Notes under the pieces: generated by a model
Told to the model about the DNA's origin: nothing
The model's input: the letters and a program-made list of their open reading frames with translations, nothing else
Databases searched by the model: none
Position numbers and translations under genes: made by a program
Shown: positions 47,028-56,028 of the stretch, piece after piece
Numbering within the stretch: position 1 is the first letter of the stretch
How the letters are laid out: every line of letters begins with the position of its first letter
NCBI RefSeq assembly: GCF_011684115.1
Contig: NZ_JAADJV010000001.1
Span: forward strand, 2,356,001 to 2,420,000
Origin: Rahnella aceris
GTDB taxonomy: Bacteria > Pseudomonadota > Gammaproteobacteria > Enterobacterales > Enterobacteriaceae
Direction of reading: 5' to 3'
Length of the DNA: 64,000 nucleotides

Positions 47028-47052
47028 TGTCGGAGAGACGGTCAGGTAAACA

Positions 47053-47637
47053 TTACGTCAGTTTCCGCACCACCTTGCAGGGGTTTCCACAGGCAACCAC
47101 GCCCGCTGGCACCGGTCGCGTGACCACGCTTCCGGCGCCAATCGTGCAACCATCGCCAAGGGTCACGCCGGGCAAAATCACGCATCCGCCGCCAATCCAG
47201 ACATCGTTGCCAATAGTGACTGGCCGGGCGCTGCCAATATGTTCACGACGTAAATCAATATCCAGCGGATGCTGTGCGGTATAAATTTGCACATCAGGGC
47301 CGATAAAAACGTTATTCCCTATTGTGACCGGCGCGCAATCAAGTAACACAAAATTAAAATTGATGAAAACATTATTGCCGATTCGGGTATTTATGCCGTA
47401 ATCAATGCGCATGCCTTTTTCAAAATGGACATTGCTGCCCACTTCCCCAAATATTTCCCTGATCAGGGCGTCTTTCTCCGCCGTCTGACGGGCGCTCAGC
47501 GCATTAAATCCATCCACTTTATCGCGGGTCTGATAACGAATTTCACGTAATTCGTTATCATTAATATGGTAATCCAGCCCGCTGGTCATTTTGAGTAAGT
47601 CGCGCATCAACTGTTCCCTGATATTGTTCACATCCAC
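47053..47637 (-). CDS. Sugar O-acetyltransferase (maltose/galactoside acetyltransferase type)
   Basis: This 194-residue left-handed beta-helix acetyltransferase is of the LacA/Maa/NodL type. Hexapeptide repeats run from about residue 75. The catalytic His lies in YTAQHPLDIDLRR. The end GAGSVVTRPVPAGVVACGNPCKVVRKL is characteristic. It acetylates a sugar using acetyl-CoA. It lies 18 bases after araE on the same strand, so it may be cotranscribed and acetylate non-metabolised pentose or other imported sugars. Confidence 0.88.
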   Translation of the reverse strand: MDVNNIREQLMRDLLKMTSGLDYHINDNELREIRYQTRDKVDGFNALSARQTAEKDALIREIFGEVGSNVHFEKGMRIDYGINTRIGNNVFINFNFVLLDCAPVTIGNNVFIGPDVQIYTAQHPLDIDLRREHIGSARPVTIGNDVWIGGGCVILPGVTLGDGCTIGAGSVVTRPVPAGVVACGNPCKVVRKLT

Positions 47638-47655
47638 AATGAATCACCGGCGAGT

Positions 47656-49071
47656 TTACTGCCCGATATCGCGCAGTTTTTTTCCGGACATAAGGTTTCT
47701 TTCTATTTGCTCCAGCGTGACGTTTTTCGTTTCCGGTATCAGGATGAAAGTGATCACCACGAACATCACGTTCAGCGCGGTGTACAGCCAGAATGTCCCT
47801 GCTGCACCGATATTGTCCATCAGCGTCAGGAAAGTAGCGCCGATAATCATGTTCGAAATCCAGTTGGTGGTGGTCGAACAGGTGATACCAAAATCACGGC
47901 TTTTCAGCGGCTGAATTTCAGAGCACAGGATCCATACCACCGGCGCCGCACTCATGGCGTAACCGGCAATACACATCATGGTCATACCGACCGACAGCCA
48001 GGAAAGCGCGGCACCGGCCGTGCCCTGATTGAATTGCTGAAGACAATATCCCAGCACCAGCGTGCCGAGCGCAATCACGCTAAAGCCAATTTTCAGTGCC
48101 GGTTTGCGTCCCGCTTTATCAACCATGCCGATGGCAATAAACGTGGCGAGCACAAACGTCAGACCGACAATAATCGTGGCGATCATCTGCTGGCGTGTAC
48201 TGGTAAATCCCGCCAGATTAAAAATCTTCGGCGCGTAATACATGATGATATTCATGCCGGTAAACTGCTGCATCGCCTGCAACAACATGCCTAAGCCGAC
48301 AGCCCGGCGCACATTACTGTTGGCTTTAAATAATTCCCATCCGCCCTGTTTCAGTTTCAGGCTTTCACGGATTTCATTCAGTTCCTGGCGGGCCTTTTCC
48401 GAGGTATCGCGCAGCATTCTCAGCACACGCTCGGCCTCAATATGCTGCCCTTTGGCGGCCAGCCAGCGCGGGCTGTTTGGTAAAAAACACACCGCAATCA
48501 TCAGCACAAACGCCGGAATCGCCAGCACGCCCAGCATTGCGCGCCAGTCACCGCTGCTGCTGAATGCGGTATCAGAAAGGAAAGCCAGCAAAATGCCGAT
48601 CGTCACCATCAGCTGATACATGGCAATCATCTTGCCGCGAATGGTTTCTGACGCCATTTCAGACAGATACAGCGGTGCGGTGTAGGACGCAATACCGACA
48701 GCAAAACCGAGGATCAGGCGCGACACCATCAGGATTTCAATGCTGGAAGCGAAGGCGGAGCCGAGAGAACCGAGAATAAACAACAGCGCTGCCGCCATCA
48801 GGCTGTATTTGCGTCCCAGCCGGAAAGAGAGCCAGCCATTGGCCAGCGCACCGAACGCTGCGCCGAGCATCATGATGCTGACAACCCATTCCTGCTGGCG
48901 GCTGCTCAGCACAAAATGTTCGGTAATAAAGGGAAGCGCACCAGAAATCACACCAATATCGAGACCGAATAACAGCCCCGCCATCGCCGCCGCAAAAGAC
49001 ACAAACAGGTTCATCACTTTGGTGTTTTTGAGCGAACTTTCAGTCAGTTTAACCACATCAGATGACGACAT
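47656..49071 (-). CDS. araE: Arabinose-proton symporter AraE
   Basis: This is a 12-helix sugar porter of the major facilitator superfamily. The 471 residues from the ATG with CCGGAG upstream match E. coli AraE (472) much more closely than GalP or XylE. Examples are [46 protein letters not shown] and [21 protein letters not shown]. It imports L-arabinose with a proton. A CRP-type site lies about 140 bases upstream. No araBAD or araC is in the window. Confidence 0.92.
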   Translation of the reverse strand: MSSSDVVKLTESSLKNTKVMNLFVSFAAAMAGLLFGLDIGVISGALPFITEHFVLSSRQQEWVVSIMMLGAAFGALANGWLSFRLGRKYSLMAAALLFILGSLGSAFASSIEILMVSRLILGFAVGIASYTAPLYLSEMASETIRGKMIAMYQLMVTIGILLAFLSDTAFSSSGDWRAMLGVLAIPAFVLMIAVCFLPNSPRWLAAKGQHIEAERVLRMLRDTSEKARQELNEIRESLKLKQGGWELFKANSNVRRAVGLGMLLQAMQQFTGMNIIMYYAPKIFNLAGFTSTRQQMIATIIVGLTFVLATFIAIGMVDKAGRKPALKIGFSVIALGTLVLGYCLQQFNQGTAGAALSWLSVGMTMMCIAGYAMSAAPVVWILCSEIQPLKSRDFGITCSTTTNWISNMIIGATFLTLMDNIGAAGTFWLYTALNVMFVVITFILIPETKNVTLEQIERNLMSGKKLRDIGQ

Positions 49072-49207
49072 TTTTTTCTCCGGAAAGGGGGAATACAGCA
49101 ACGGACATCAGAAAAAAATCATTCAGCCATTACGATAAGCACAAGTGCCCTGTGGGGTGAGAGCAGGAAAGGCACATATATACACAATCGTGCTGCACCG
49201 GACTTTC

Positions 49208-49223
49208 TGTGATCGGGATCACT
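49208..49223. promoter_or_regulatory. CRP-cAMP binding site upstream of araE
   Basis: TGTGATCGGGATCACT fits the CRP consensus TGTGA-N6-TCACA with one mismatch. It lies in the 220-base araE upstream region, before a TATATAT element on the minus strand. A TAGC-N7-TTC element nearby (minus strand, about 49233-49252) may be an AraC half-site, but this is weak. Confidence 0.75.
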
Positions 49224-49291
49224 GGGGAGAAGATGGCGGCTATGCTTGTAAGTATTGAGGCGGTAATCAGAATGACTACCGCATGATAATA

Positions 49292-50290
49292 TCAGGCCGG
49301 TAAATACGTTCGTTTCAGTGGCACCAACAGTTTCGTTTCAATATCAACCTGATCATAATTCGAAATCAGTGCACGTACTAAATCATCCAGAGACCATAGC
49401 GTGAGAGGAATTGTGGAACGATCTGCTTCATACCGTGCTTCTTTCGTGAAACCACCCGTGCTGACATACAAACCGCGATCATCTTTATGACGTCCGCCAA
49501 TAAAACTTCGGAGTTCCTGACTTCCCATCTGCGCCTTACGATGTTTAACCTCTACAACAATTCGTGGGTTCTCAAAACCAAAACCATCCGGCGAAGCTAT
49601 TATATCTTTACCACGATCTGCTCCGGCTGGAGAAACTTGTGTTTTATATCCCATACTGCGCAGTACGCCGGCAACAAGGTTCTGCATTTCATCCCAGTCC
49701 AGAGAATTAATCTTATCTTTGATACGTTCAAATGCTAACGCTTCCATACCTAACAATGGGTCTTCATCAACATCTTTTACATCGTCAGTAACAGAGAGTG
49801 GGCGGGTGATTACAGACTTATCTTTTAGCAATTCAGCCACCACAGTCTCGGGTAGCTGGAAAACAGTTAACGTAGATCCTAATGTATTTTTGCTGGCTAT
49901 ACTCAGCGTATCCCGAAATACTTCTTCAGTATTCCATTTAACTCTCCGGGCAATACCCATCCCCTCTTCCATCCATTCAGGATGAAATTCAAAATCAGAA
50001 ACGACTTTACCAACCAGATAAGTTCGATTGGCAGGAGAATAGGTGATTACCCAATCTCCTTGTTTAACTTCATTGATAAAACGCCATACCTGAGAAACAC
50101 CAGAACGTACTGTTCCGGATTTCGTTTGCGGTTCCATTTCCAGATAACGCTCAGTAAGCTGAGCACGTGTCATGCCAGATTTTACATAAGGTGCCAGTAA
50201 TGACCAGCCAATTGCTGCCACACCACGCTCACGAAAATCATCATAAAGCTTCCCGCTATCACCGCGAGTCATCCACATTTTAGTGTGCAT
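49292..50290 (-). CDS. Mrr-type restriction endonuclease with PUA-like N-terminal domain
   Basis: The 332-residue protein has two parts. Residues 1-105 (MWMTRGDSGKLYDDFRERG...AIGW...YRTYLVGKV-type pattern) look like the PUA/EVE-like reader found in modification-dependent nucleases. Residues 190-330 form an Mrr_cat nuclease with D225 in GADRGKD, E247 and K249 in VEVKH, and Q258. It is probably a DNase acting on modified or foreign DNA. It lies 56 bases after zorD on the same strand, so it may be a Zorya-linked accessory gene or an independent type IV enzyme. This domain assignment rests on motif recall. Confidence 0.8.
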   Translation of the reverse strand: MHTKMWMTRGDSGKLYDDFRERGVAAIGWSLLAPYVKSGMTRAQLTERYLEMEPQTKSGTVRSGVSQVWRFINEVKQGDWVITYSPANRTYLVGKVVSDFEFHPEWMEEGMGIARRVKWNTEEVFRDTLSIASKNTLGSTLTVFQLPETVVAELLKDKSVITRPLSVTDDVKDVDEDPLLGMEALAFERIKDKINSLDWDEMQNLVAGVLRSMGYKTQVSPAGADRGKDIIASPDGFGFENPRIVVEVKHRKAQMGSQELRSFIGGRHKDDRGLYVSTGGFTKEARYEADRSTIPLTLWSLDDLVRALISNYDQVDIETKLLVPLKRTYLPA

Positions 50291-50346
50291 AAATTCTCTG
50301 CTTTTGTATCAAGTCTGCGTCGATTAAAATAAATCTCCGCCCTTCT

Positions 50347-53300
50347 TCATTGAGTGTTTAAAATCTGATTAAAGTCATCAGTATGAAGGTCGCCTTTCGC
50401 ACTTAACATGTCTCTTGCTAATGCCCGACGTTTTTGCAGTAATGTGTCGAGAGTTTCTTCAAATGTGGGCATGGTCGCATCACGAACGGTTGGATAATAA
50501 ACATACACATCTTTTGTCTGCCCAATACGATAGGCACGATCTGTGGCCTGATCTTCTTTAGCTGGATTCCAGCAGCGAGTAAAATGAATGACATGATTTG
50601 CTTTTTGTACATTAACACCAAAACCCACTGCAACTGTCGATAATATAATCACGCCGAAGCCAGGTTGTTCCTGGAAATGATCAATAAGTTTTTGCCGACT
50701 ATTTGCGCTGGAGCTTTTTGTACTGGTATCTCCGTTGATCACATAAGGTTTGAAACCAAATCGCTGTGAAACTGCATATTGTAATTCACGCTGTATGTCC
50801 CGAAGCTCAGTAAAAATAATCACCTTGTCGTCACCGGCAGCCTGAATATCCGTAAGTTTTTTCATCATCCATGCCATCTTTGGCGAATTCTCTCGGAATC
50901 GGCTATCAGGTTTGACACTGTAGGGATGGGCGCAAATTAATTTAAGCCGGTGTAATAAACCAAGCATACCCATGCCAGCCTGCTCAAGTTCATCCTGCAG
51001 CTTCTGTTTGTTCTGATAGGATGCAATGGAAGAAATATAGAGATCCCGCTGCAATGGCACCATAATCAGTTGCTTGCATGAGGAATCTTCCAGTTTCTTC
51101 GGCAAATCTTTTGCCACTTCTTCTTTAGTTCGCCTGAGAGTTTGAGCCTCGATCAATTGACGCAATAATTCTAAGGCTTTGTTATTACACTGTTCCCCGC
51201 CTTCAATTGGCCTCAGGAATTCACGGCCAAAATCATTAAGCGCCCCCAGCAATCCAGGCTGTGCAAAATCGAAAAGACTCCAGAGATCGACCAACGTATT
51301 CTCAACCGGCGTACCCGTACACGCGACTTTAAATTGCGCCTGAACCGCATTAGCTGCATGAGTAATTAACGCCGCCGGATTCTTTATTTTTTGCGCTTCA
51401 TCACAGACCATGATTGCCCACTTCTGCCGGCCAAGAGAAAACTCCTGATCGCGTAATGTCTCGTAGGTGGTCAAAACAATTTTCGCATTGTCCACCCACC
51501 CTGGTCGCAACAGATTTTTAATCCCCTGTGCTCTTAATTCCGCCGGAATTTCATCCTTGTGGAATTTCACCGCTTTGACTGCATCCCCATAGAGTTTAAG
51601 AACCTTTACCCCTGCGGTATAAAAGAAGTTATCAAGTTCCCGCTCCCAGTTATCTAACAGTGATACAGGAGCAACGATCATCGTTGGTAATCCTTCAGGA
51701 TTTTGCTCGATATACCACATCAGGAAAGTGAGGATTTGTAGTGTTTTACCGAGCCCCATATCATCCGCCAGCAAGCATCCGGAAACCTGATCAGTGGATT
51801 TCAGAAAAAGTTGCTGTAACCAGGCGACGCCCTGACGTTGATGATCGCGCAGTTGAATATGTTCTTTCAGCAAACCAGGTAAAACAGGTTCCGCGCCTCT
51901 TGCATTTAAAAGCGCATCACGCTTCTGTTTTATGTATGCAACATTTTCGATGTTCTGTTCAACCTGTAAAACAGCCCTTTTATCCGGCCCGGAAGGGTTT
52001 GCTCTCTCATCCTGAGAGGAGGCTTCAATTTTTTTCTGCCAATCTTTGAGGAAGGATTTAGCATCGTCTAAAGGCAAGGTTTGTTGATTCCAGGGCATTG
52101 AAACAGAGGATTCTTGCTGTTGTTCAGCAAGCTCAATCCTTTCATCGAGTGCCATCAGTTGATCCAGACTTTTTTGATCCCACCCTTCAAAGAAATCCTC
52201 AGAAAGTAAACCCTGTTCCAGTTCACCGGGTAACCAATTTTCACTGTCGCTTTTCACTAAAAATGGGGAGGTCACTTTCTCAAATTCACCAATCCCAATG
52301 ACCCGATCCCCATATTTTTTTAAGTCCAAAACATCTTCAAATTCTGCACCTGTAGACTCCTGCTCCCAGCGGGCGAGCAGTGTCTGATATTCCTGAAGTT
52401 GCCCCAACGTAAACTGACTCAGTTCAAGTTCATAGCCTTGCCAGATACCTGCAGGTAAACCAGAAGCAAGCTTAATCGCAAGTTCCTCAACAAATTTATC
52501 CAGTTCGTAAGGTTTGACGAATTCAAAAGTAACAGGGGGCTGGGGGACAGCAGCCAAGGCTTTAAGCGTCAGCAAAACTGAAGCTATTTTCGTATTTTCA
52601 GTATTGAATTGCGGTTCAAGATGAAAGCGATGGAAAAAAATATGCGCGTTTTGTAATGCTTCTTCATGTTGCTCCGGAGAAACAACACCTGCAGCATCCT
52701 CCCCGATAAACGTATAGGGATTGCGGATAAAAGACATGGCATCATCACCCGCAACACGCCTGCCCGTTATCGCATGAACAGAAGACAAAACTTCTTTGAC
52801 CTCCGGGGAAATAATGACATGGCTCAGTGAACCATCTTCGCCGGGAATACGATACTGATCCTGAACCAGACGACTGCTGTCGAAGTTATTCAACCACTGC
52901 CTCGGCTGATCCTCGAAAGAAGGTTCTATTTCTATAACAGGCATATCCTGAATCATCACTTTGCGAAGTTTAAGTTTGAGCGACTCAGGTTTTACAACAA
53001 TGGTTTTCGTTAAGTAATCATCTAATTCTGCGGAAGCTTTTTTTGCCAGTCTTCTGATTTTAGCCCAGCCCAACTGATGTGTTATTTCGGTGCAGGACGT
53101 TTCCTGTTCTTTTCGAAATTGCTGTAGGGCGGATAACAACTGCCAGTTATTTTTACTCAGCAGGAAATGCCCCTGCGCGGTTTCAATCACTGCGCCTGTG
53201 CGCTCAAATTCAATGGCGCGGCCTGATGGAATTTCTTTCCATTCTTTAATGTATAAGCCGAAATTTTCATCACTCAGACTGCCATTACCACCGAGATTCA

Positions 53301-53595
53301 CCCGCAATGAAATAACGTCCGGAATACCTAATAAGGGCAGACTGGTCTGATGTTCAGTGTCTTCAGCAAGACGGTATAGCTCATCCCATGTGAGCAACCA
53401 ACGGTCGGAGAGTGTAGAAACAAACTCTTCCTCAGAGAGCTGCTCCATATAAGCGACCAGAGGCCACATCGCATCATCATCAGCCAGCGCGAAAGAGAAC
53501 GATAACCCGGCTTCTTCTGTTCTATATTGATGACTTATCAGCTGTTCAGCGGATGAATGATTACCCTTAAATTTACTGAGCAGACGCTTAAGCAT
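50347..53595 (-). CDS. zorD: Zorya type I protein ZorD, SNF2-family helicase
   Basis: ZorD is the effector helicase of type I Zorya. It has 1082 residues, close to known type I ZorD (about 1,080). An N-terminal region of about 570 residues with no familiar motif precedes the SNF2 core. Motif I DDMGLGKT is at about 611-618, motif II DEAQ at 732-735, motif III-like TGTPVENTLVDLWSL near 760 and motif VI DRAYRIGQT at 1019-1027. The family is reported to attack invading DNA. I could not make out a separate nuclease motif. The ATG overlaps the zorC stop by one base. Confidence 0.93.
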   Translation of the reverse strand: MLKRLLSKFKGNHSSAEQLISHQYRTEEAGLSFSFALADDDAMWPLVAYMEQLSEEEFVSTLSDRWLLTWDELYRLAEDTEHQTSLPLLGIPDVISLRVNLGGNGSLSDENFGLYIKEWKEIPSGRAIEFERTGAVIETAQGHFLLSKNNWQLLSALQQFRKEQETSCTEITHQLGWAKIRRLAKKASAELDDYLTKTIVVKPESLKLKLRKVMIQDMPVIEIEPSFEDQPRQWLNNFDSSRLVQDQYRIPGEDGSLSHVIISPEVKEVLSSVHAITGRRVAGDDAMSFIRNPYTFIGEDAAGVVSPEQHEEALQNAHIFFHRFHLEPQFNTENTKIASVLLTLKALAAVPQPPVTFEFVKPYELDKFVEELAIKLASGLPAGIWQGYELELSQFTLGQLQEYQTLLARWEQESTGAEFEDVLDLKKYGDRVIGIGEFEKVTSPFLVKSDSENWLPGELEQGLLSEDFFEGWDQKSLDQLMALDERIELAEQQQESSVSMPWNQQTLPLDDAKSFLKDWQKKIEASSQDERANPSGPDKRAVLQVEQNIENVAYIKQKRDALLNARGAEPVLPGLLKEHIQLRDHQRQGVAWLQQLFLKSTDQVSGCLLADDMGLGKTLQILTFLMWYIEQNPEGLPTMIVAPVSLLDNWERELDNFFYTAGVKVLKLYGDAVKAVKFHKDEIPAELRAQGIKNLLRPGWVDNAKIVLTTYETLRDQEFSLGRQKWAIMVCDEAQKIKNPAALITHAANAVQAQFKVACTGTPVENTLVDLWSLFDFAQPGLLGALNDFGREFLRPIEGGEQCNNKALELLRQLIEAQTLRRTKEEVAKDLPKKLEDSSCKQLIMVPLQRDLYISSIASYQNKQKLQDELEQAGMGMLGLLHRLKLICAHPYSVKPDSRFRENSPKMAWMMKKLTDIQAAGDDKVIIFTELRDIQRELQYAVSQRFGFKPYVINGDTSTKSSSANSRQKLIDHFQEQPGFGVIILSTVAVGFGVNVQKANHVIHFTRCWNPAKEDQATDRAYRIGQTKDVYVYYPTVRDATMPTFEETLDTLLQKRRALARDMLSAKGDLHTDDFNQILNTQ

Positions 53596-55274
53596 TATTT
53601 ACTCCAGAACAAAAGTGGGTCGCCATGTTTCTCTGCGAAGCCAAGGCGTAATAGTTTTGTGATAGCTTCGGGGTCACGATGGGTTAAACGAACGTGCAGA
53701 GCACCGCCCAGGTTTCGTTTGTCGGTAACGGTGCACGGAATAGAATCGGTTACCCTCCGGATGGATTCTTCACGGGAAGGATTTGTCGTGTTTGAATCTG
53801 GAATCGGTTTTTCTTTGGGCACAGGCGTAATGACATCCGACTGATAAAAAATCCCTAATTCATTCAGCTTTTCGTCAAATTTAGCCATCCATCCCTGGAT
53901 ATAACGCAGGTCAAGACGATGCACCGGGGAAGAATGGGGCATCCTGGCTACAATTCCACGTTTTTTCTTGAGCATATTTGTAATATGCAAATATTCGCTT
54001 TCAGGCTTGAATTCATTATCAGAAACACGGTAGACGAACATCGCATTCCCTGTACCGGAGAACTCTACAAAGAAATACTCGCCAATTTGCATGATCATGG
54101 CGTTATCCAAGCTTCTGCCACCGATTAAGTGACTCAACCGCCCTTTATTTTTTTCTTTGAAAGACATGAAATCAGCAGCGTTATTATCCCAGGCATCAGG
54201 CCCCATAACAATTCGGGTAAAACCCATCTGATTGGCAAACCTTAACCAATAAAAAAGACGAGCCTGATCAACATCCCCATTTCCTTTAAGTAACTGGAAA
54301 AAGTGCGTCAAATCTTCTTTTGCCAGCCAGCTTCGCACCATGCCGCAAATTTTTTCACAAGAATCCGGGTCTTTTAAATGTGTCAGCCATACGTTTTCTT
54401 TACTGCGTAATTGCGGACTCCCCCAGTTATCGAGAGCCATCTGTTTTAACTGAGGGTGAGAAACCTCTCTAAACGAGGAACGATAATATTGGGTCAGGCA
54501 GGCCCGGATAATGATATCCCGGTAACGATCACGTTCCTGCGCCAGTCTCAAAAGATGAGGGATACGCCGTTTAAACTCATCTTCTTCAAGATCCTTCACA
54601 TGCCTTAAAAGCACCACAAAGGCACGGTACCAGAGCCAACTGTTATCAGGGATCTGAGCAATCGTCTCAAGTGCGGAGAAATCAACAATCTCCCCTGAAC
54701 TCATTTTTTCTGCCAGCAGTTCGCCCGCTGAAGATGTAAATAAATCGCGATACTGATCTATTACCCGCATCCAGCTTTTCTCGCGAATGACTTTACTTTT
54801 CAGAAGTCCATAACCAATACGCAAATGCTCCCGTAAAGAACACCAGTTGTTATTTTCCTCGGGTTTCTTTTCGTGATATCCAAAATAACTGCTGCATAAA
54901 AACTTCCACTCACGACGCTTCAGCGTTCTTTTATCGATACGTTTTTGTATTTCTTGTTCTACACGGCTATATAACGAATCATCGTCAAGCAACACAGGAT
55001 AGGTGGCATCAGGATCTTTATCCGATAAGCCAGCAAAAATCAGTCGCCAGTCATGCAAACTTAGCACCTTGAGTTGGCGTAGCGCCCGAATAGCCTGCAG
55101 TCTTTTTTCGAGAGGAGGCACCAGCGTCTTCTCACTTTTTTCCATAGTTCTGGCTAAAAGCTGTTCTGCCGCTTTCAGCTTAGGAAACTCAGTGAACTGC
55201 GGCGCATCGATACCACTATGACGCTGCAATGTCGATGAAATACCTGCGGATAACAGGCTGAGGATGGACGTCAT
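53595..55274 (-). CDS. zorC: Zorya type I protein ZorC (EH-signature domain)
   Basis: The 559-residue protein starts at an ATG overlapping the zorB stop as ATGA, with GGAG eight bases upstream. Known type I ZorC has about 560 residues. The in-frame ATG at 55295 would extend it seven residues into zorB. It is rich in charged helical residues, with no transmembrane or enzymatic motif seen. The family carries an EH-signature domain and is thought to bind DNA near the activated motor. The identification rests mainly on length and its position between zorB and zorD. Confidence 0.9.
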   Translation of the reverse strand: MTSILSLLSAGISSTLQRHSGIDAPQFTEFPKLKAAEQLLARTMEKSEKTLVPPLEKRLQAIRALRQLKVLSLHDWRLIFAGLSDKDPDATYPVLLDDDSLYSRVEQEIQKRIDKRTLKRREWKFLCSSYFGYHEKKPEENNNWCSLREHLRIGYGLLKSKVIREKSWMRVIDQYRDLFTSSAGELLAEKMSSGEIVDFSALETIAQIPDNSWLWYRAFVVLLRHVKDLEEDEFKRRIPHLLRLAQERDRYRDIIIRACLTQYYRSSFREVSHPQLKQMALDNWGSPQLRSKENVWLTHLKDPDSCEKICGMVRSWLAKEDLTHFFQLLKGNGDVDQARLFYWLRFANQMGFTRIVMGPDAWDNNAADFMSFKEKNKGRLSHLIGGRSLDNAMIMQIGEYFFVEFSGTGNAMFVYRVSDNEFKPESEYLHITNMLKKKRGIVARMPHSSPVHRLDLRYIQGWMAKFDEKLNELGIFYQSDVITPVPKEKPIPDSNTTNPSREESIRRVTDSIPCTVTDKRNLGGALHVRLTHRDPEAITKLLRLGFAEKHGDPLLFWSK

Positions 55275-56014
55275 ATTGGCATCTCCAGTTGGCATTTCTC
55301 TGCATTAGGCACAGCGACGCCCTCAACATCAACAGCAGGTTTTTCATGTTCATCTTTCAGGCCAAAAAACTGCATCCGAAGCTCGACACGGCGGCTGGCT
55401 TCTTTACTTTCTTTCGCATTGTTAAATGAGACGCCACCGGCTAAAAATAGCTTACGGATCTGTTCTTGTTCCACCGGTGTGATCTGCTGCTGAAGCCGGC
55501 TTCGGCTGTCTAACAGGCTGCACATCACCCATTCAGAACGCTGTAATGAAAGATGAAGGTTATACAAATATGAACCGTCAGTATCAGTGAAACCTTCTAT
55601 AACGATTTGTTTAAACCACTTCTTGCCCTCGTCACTGTTCGCCGCGTCAAGCACCAGGGGAACAACATCCTGCAAGGCCTTCTGCCCGTCTGCATTAAGG
55701 AAGAATCGGTTATGATCAAAACGACCTGCTTCGCCAAAACTGATGCGGTTATCGCGGCAGTCTACTACGATGGTTTTATTCAGATTTTTAGCGTGTAACT
55801 CCAGACGCTCGCACAGGCGGGTAATATCCTGCCCGCGCAATTTCTCTCCCTGTTCGACACGCTGAATTCGCTGAGTGACAGAGCTCAGCGAGGCAACCAT
55901 AACCACCAAAAAAAGCACCATCATCGCCGTCATCAGGTCAGCATAGGAAATCCAGAAGGGTTTCTCCGCTTCATCAGACCGACGATTTTTTACACGAAAT
56001 GATTGACCAAACAT
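55271..56014 (-). CDS. zorB: Zorya protein ZorB, MotB-like stator subunit
   Basis: ZorB is the peptidoglycan-binding stator subunit that anchors the Zorya motor. The 247 residues have one N-terminal membrane helix with the MotB-type proton/ion-binding aspartate D26 in SYADLMTAMMVLFLVVM. A C-terminal OmpA-like domain contains IEGFTDTDGSYLYNLHLSLQRSE. Lengths of known ZorB are about 246. It lies 14 bases after zorA and overlaps zorC. Confidence 0.95.
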   Translation of the reverse strand: MFGQSFRVKNRRSDEAEKPFWISYADLMTAMMVLFLVVMVASLSSVTQRIQRVEQGEKLRGQDITRLCERLELHAKNLNKTIVVDCRDNRISFGEAGRFDHNRFFLNADGQKALQDVVPLVLDAANSDEGKKWFKQIVIEGFTDTDGSYLYNLHLSLQRSEWVMCSLLDSRSRLQQQITPVEQEQIRKLFLAGGVSFNNAKESKEASRRVELRMQFFGLKDEHEKPAVDVEGVAVPNAEKCQLEMPI

Positions 56015-56028
56015 GATTCAGGCGCTCC

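Noticed and set aside
55275..55295. Longer zorC start at 55295
   Set aside because: The ATG at 55274 overlaps the zorB stop as ATGA, has GGAG at good distance and gives the family length of about 560. The longer form would lie within zorB.
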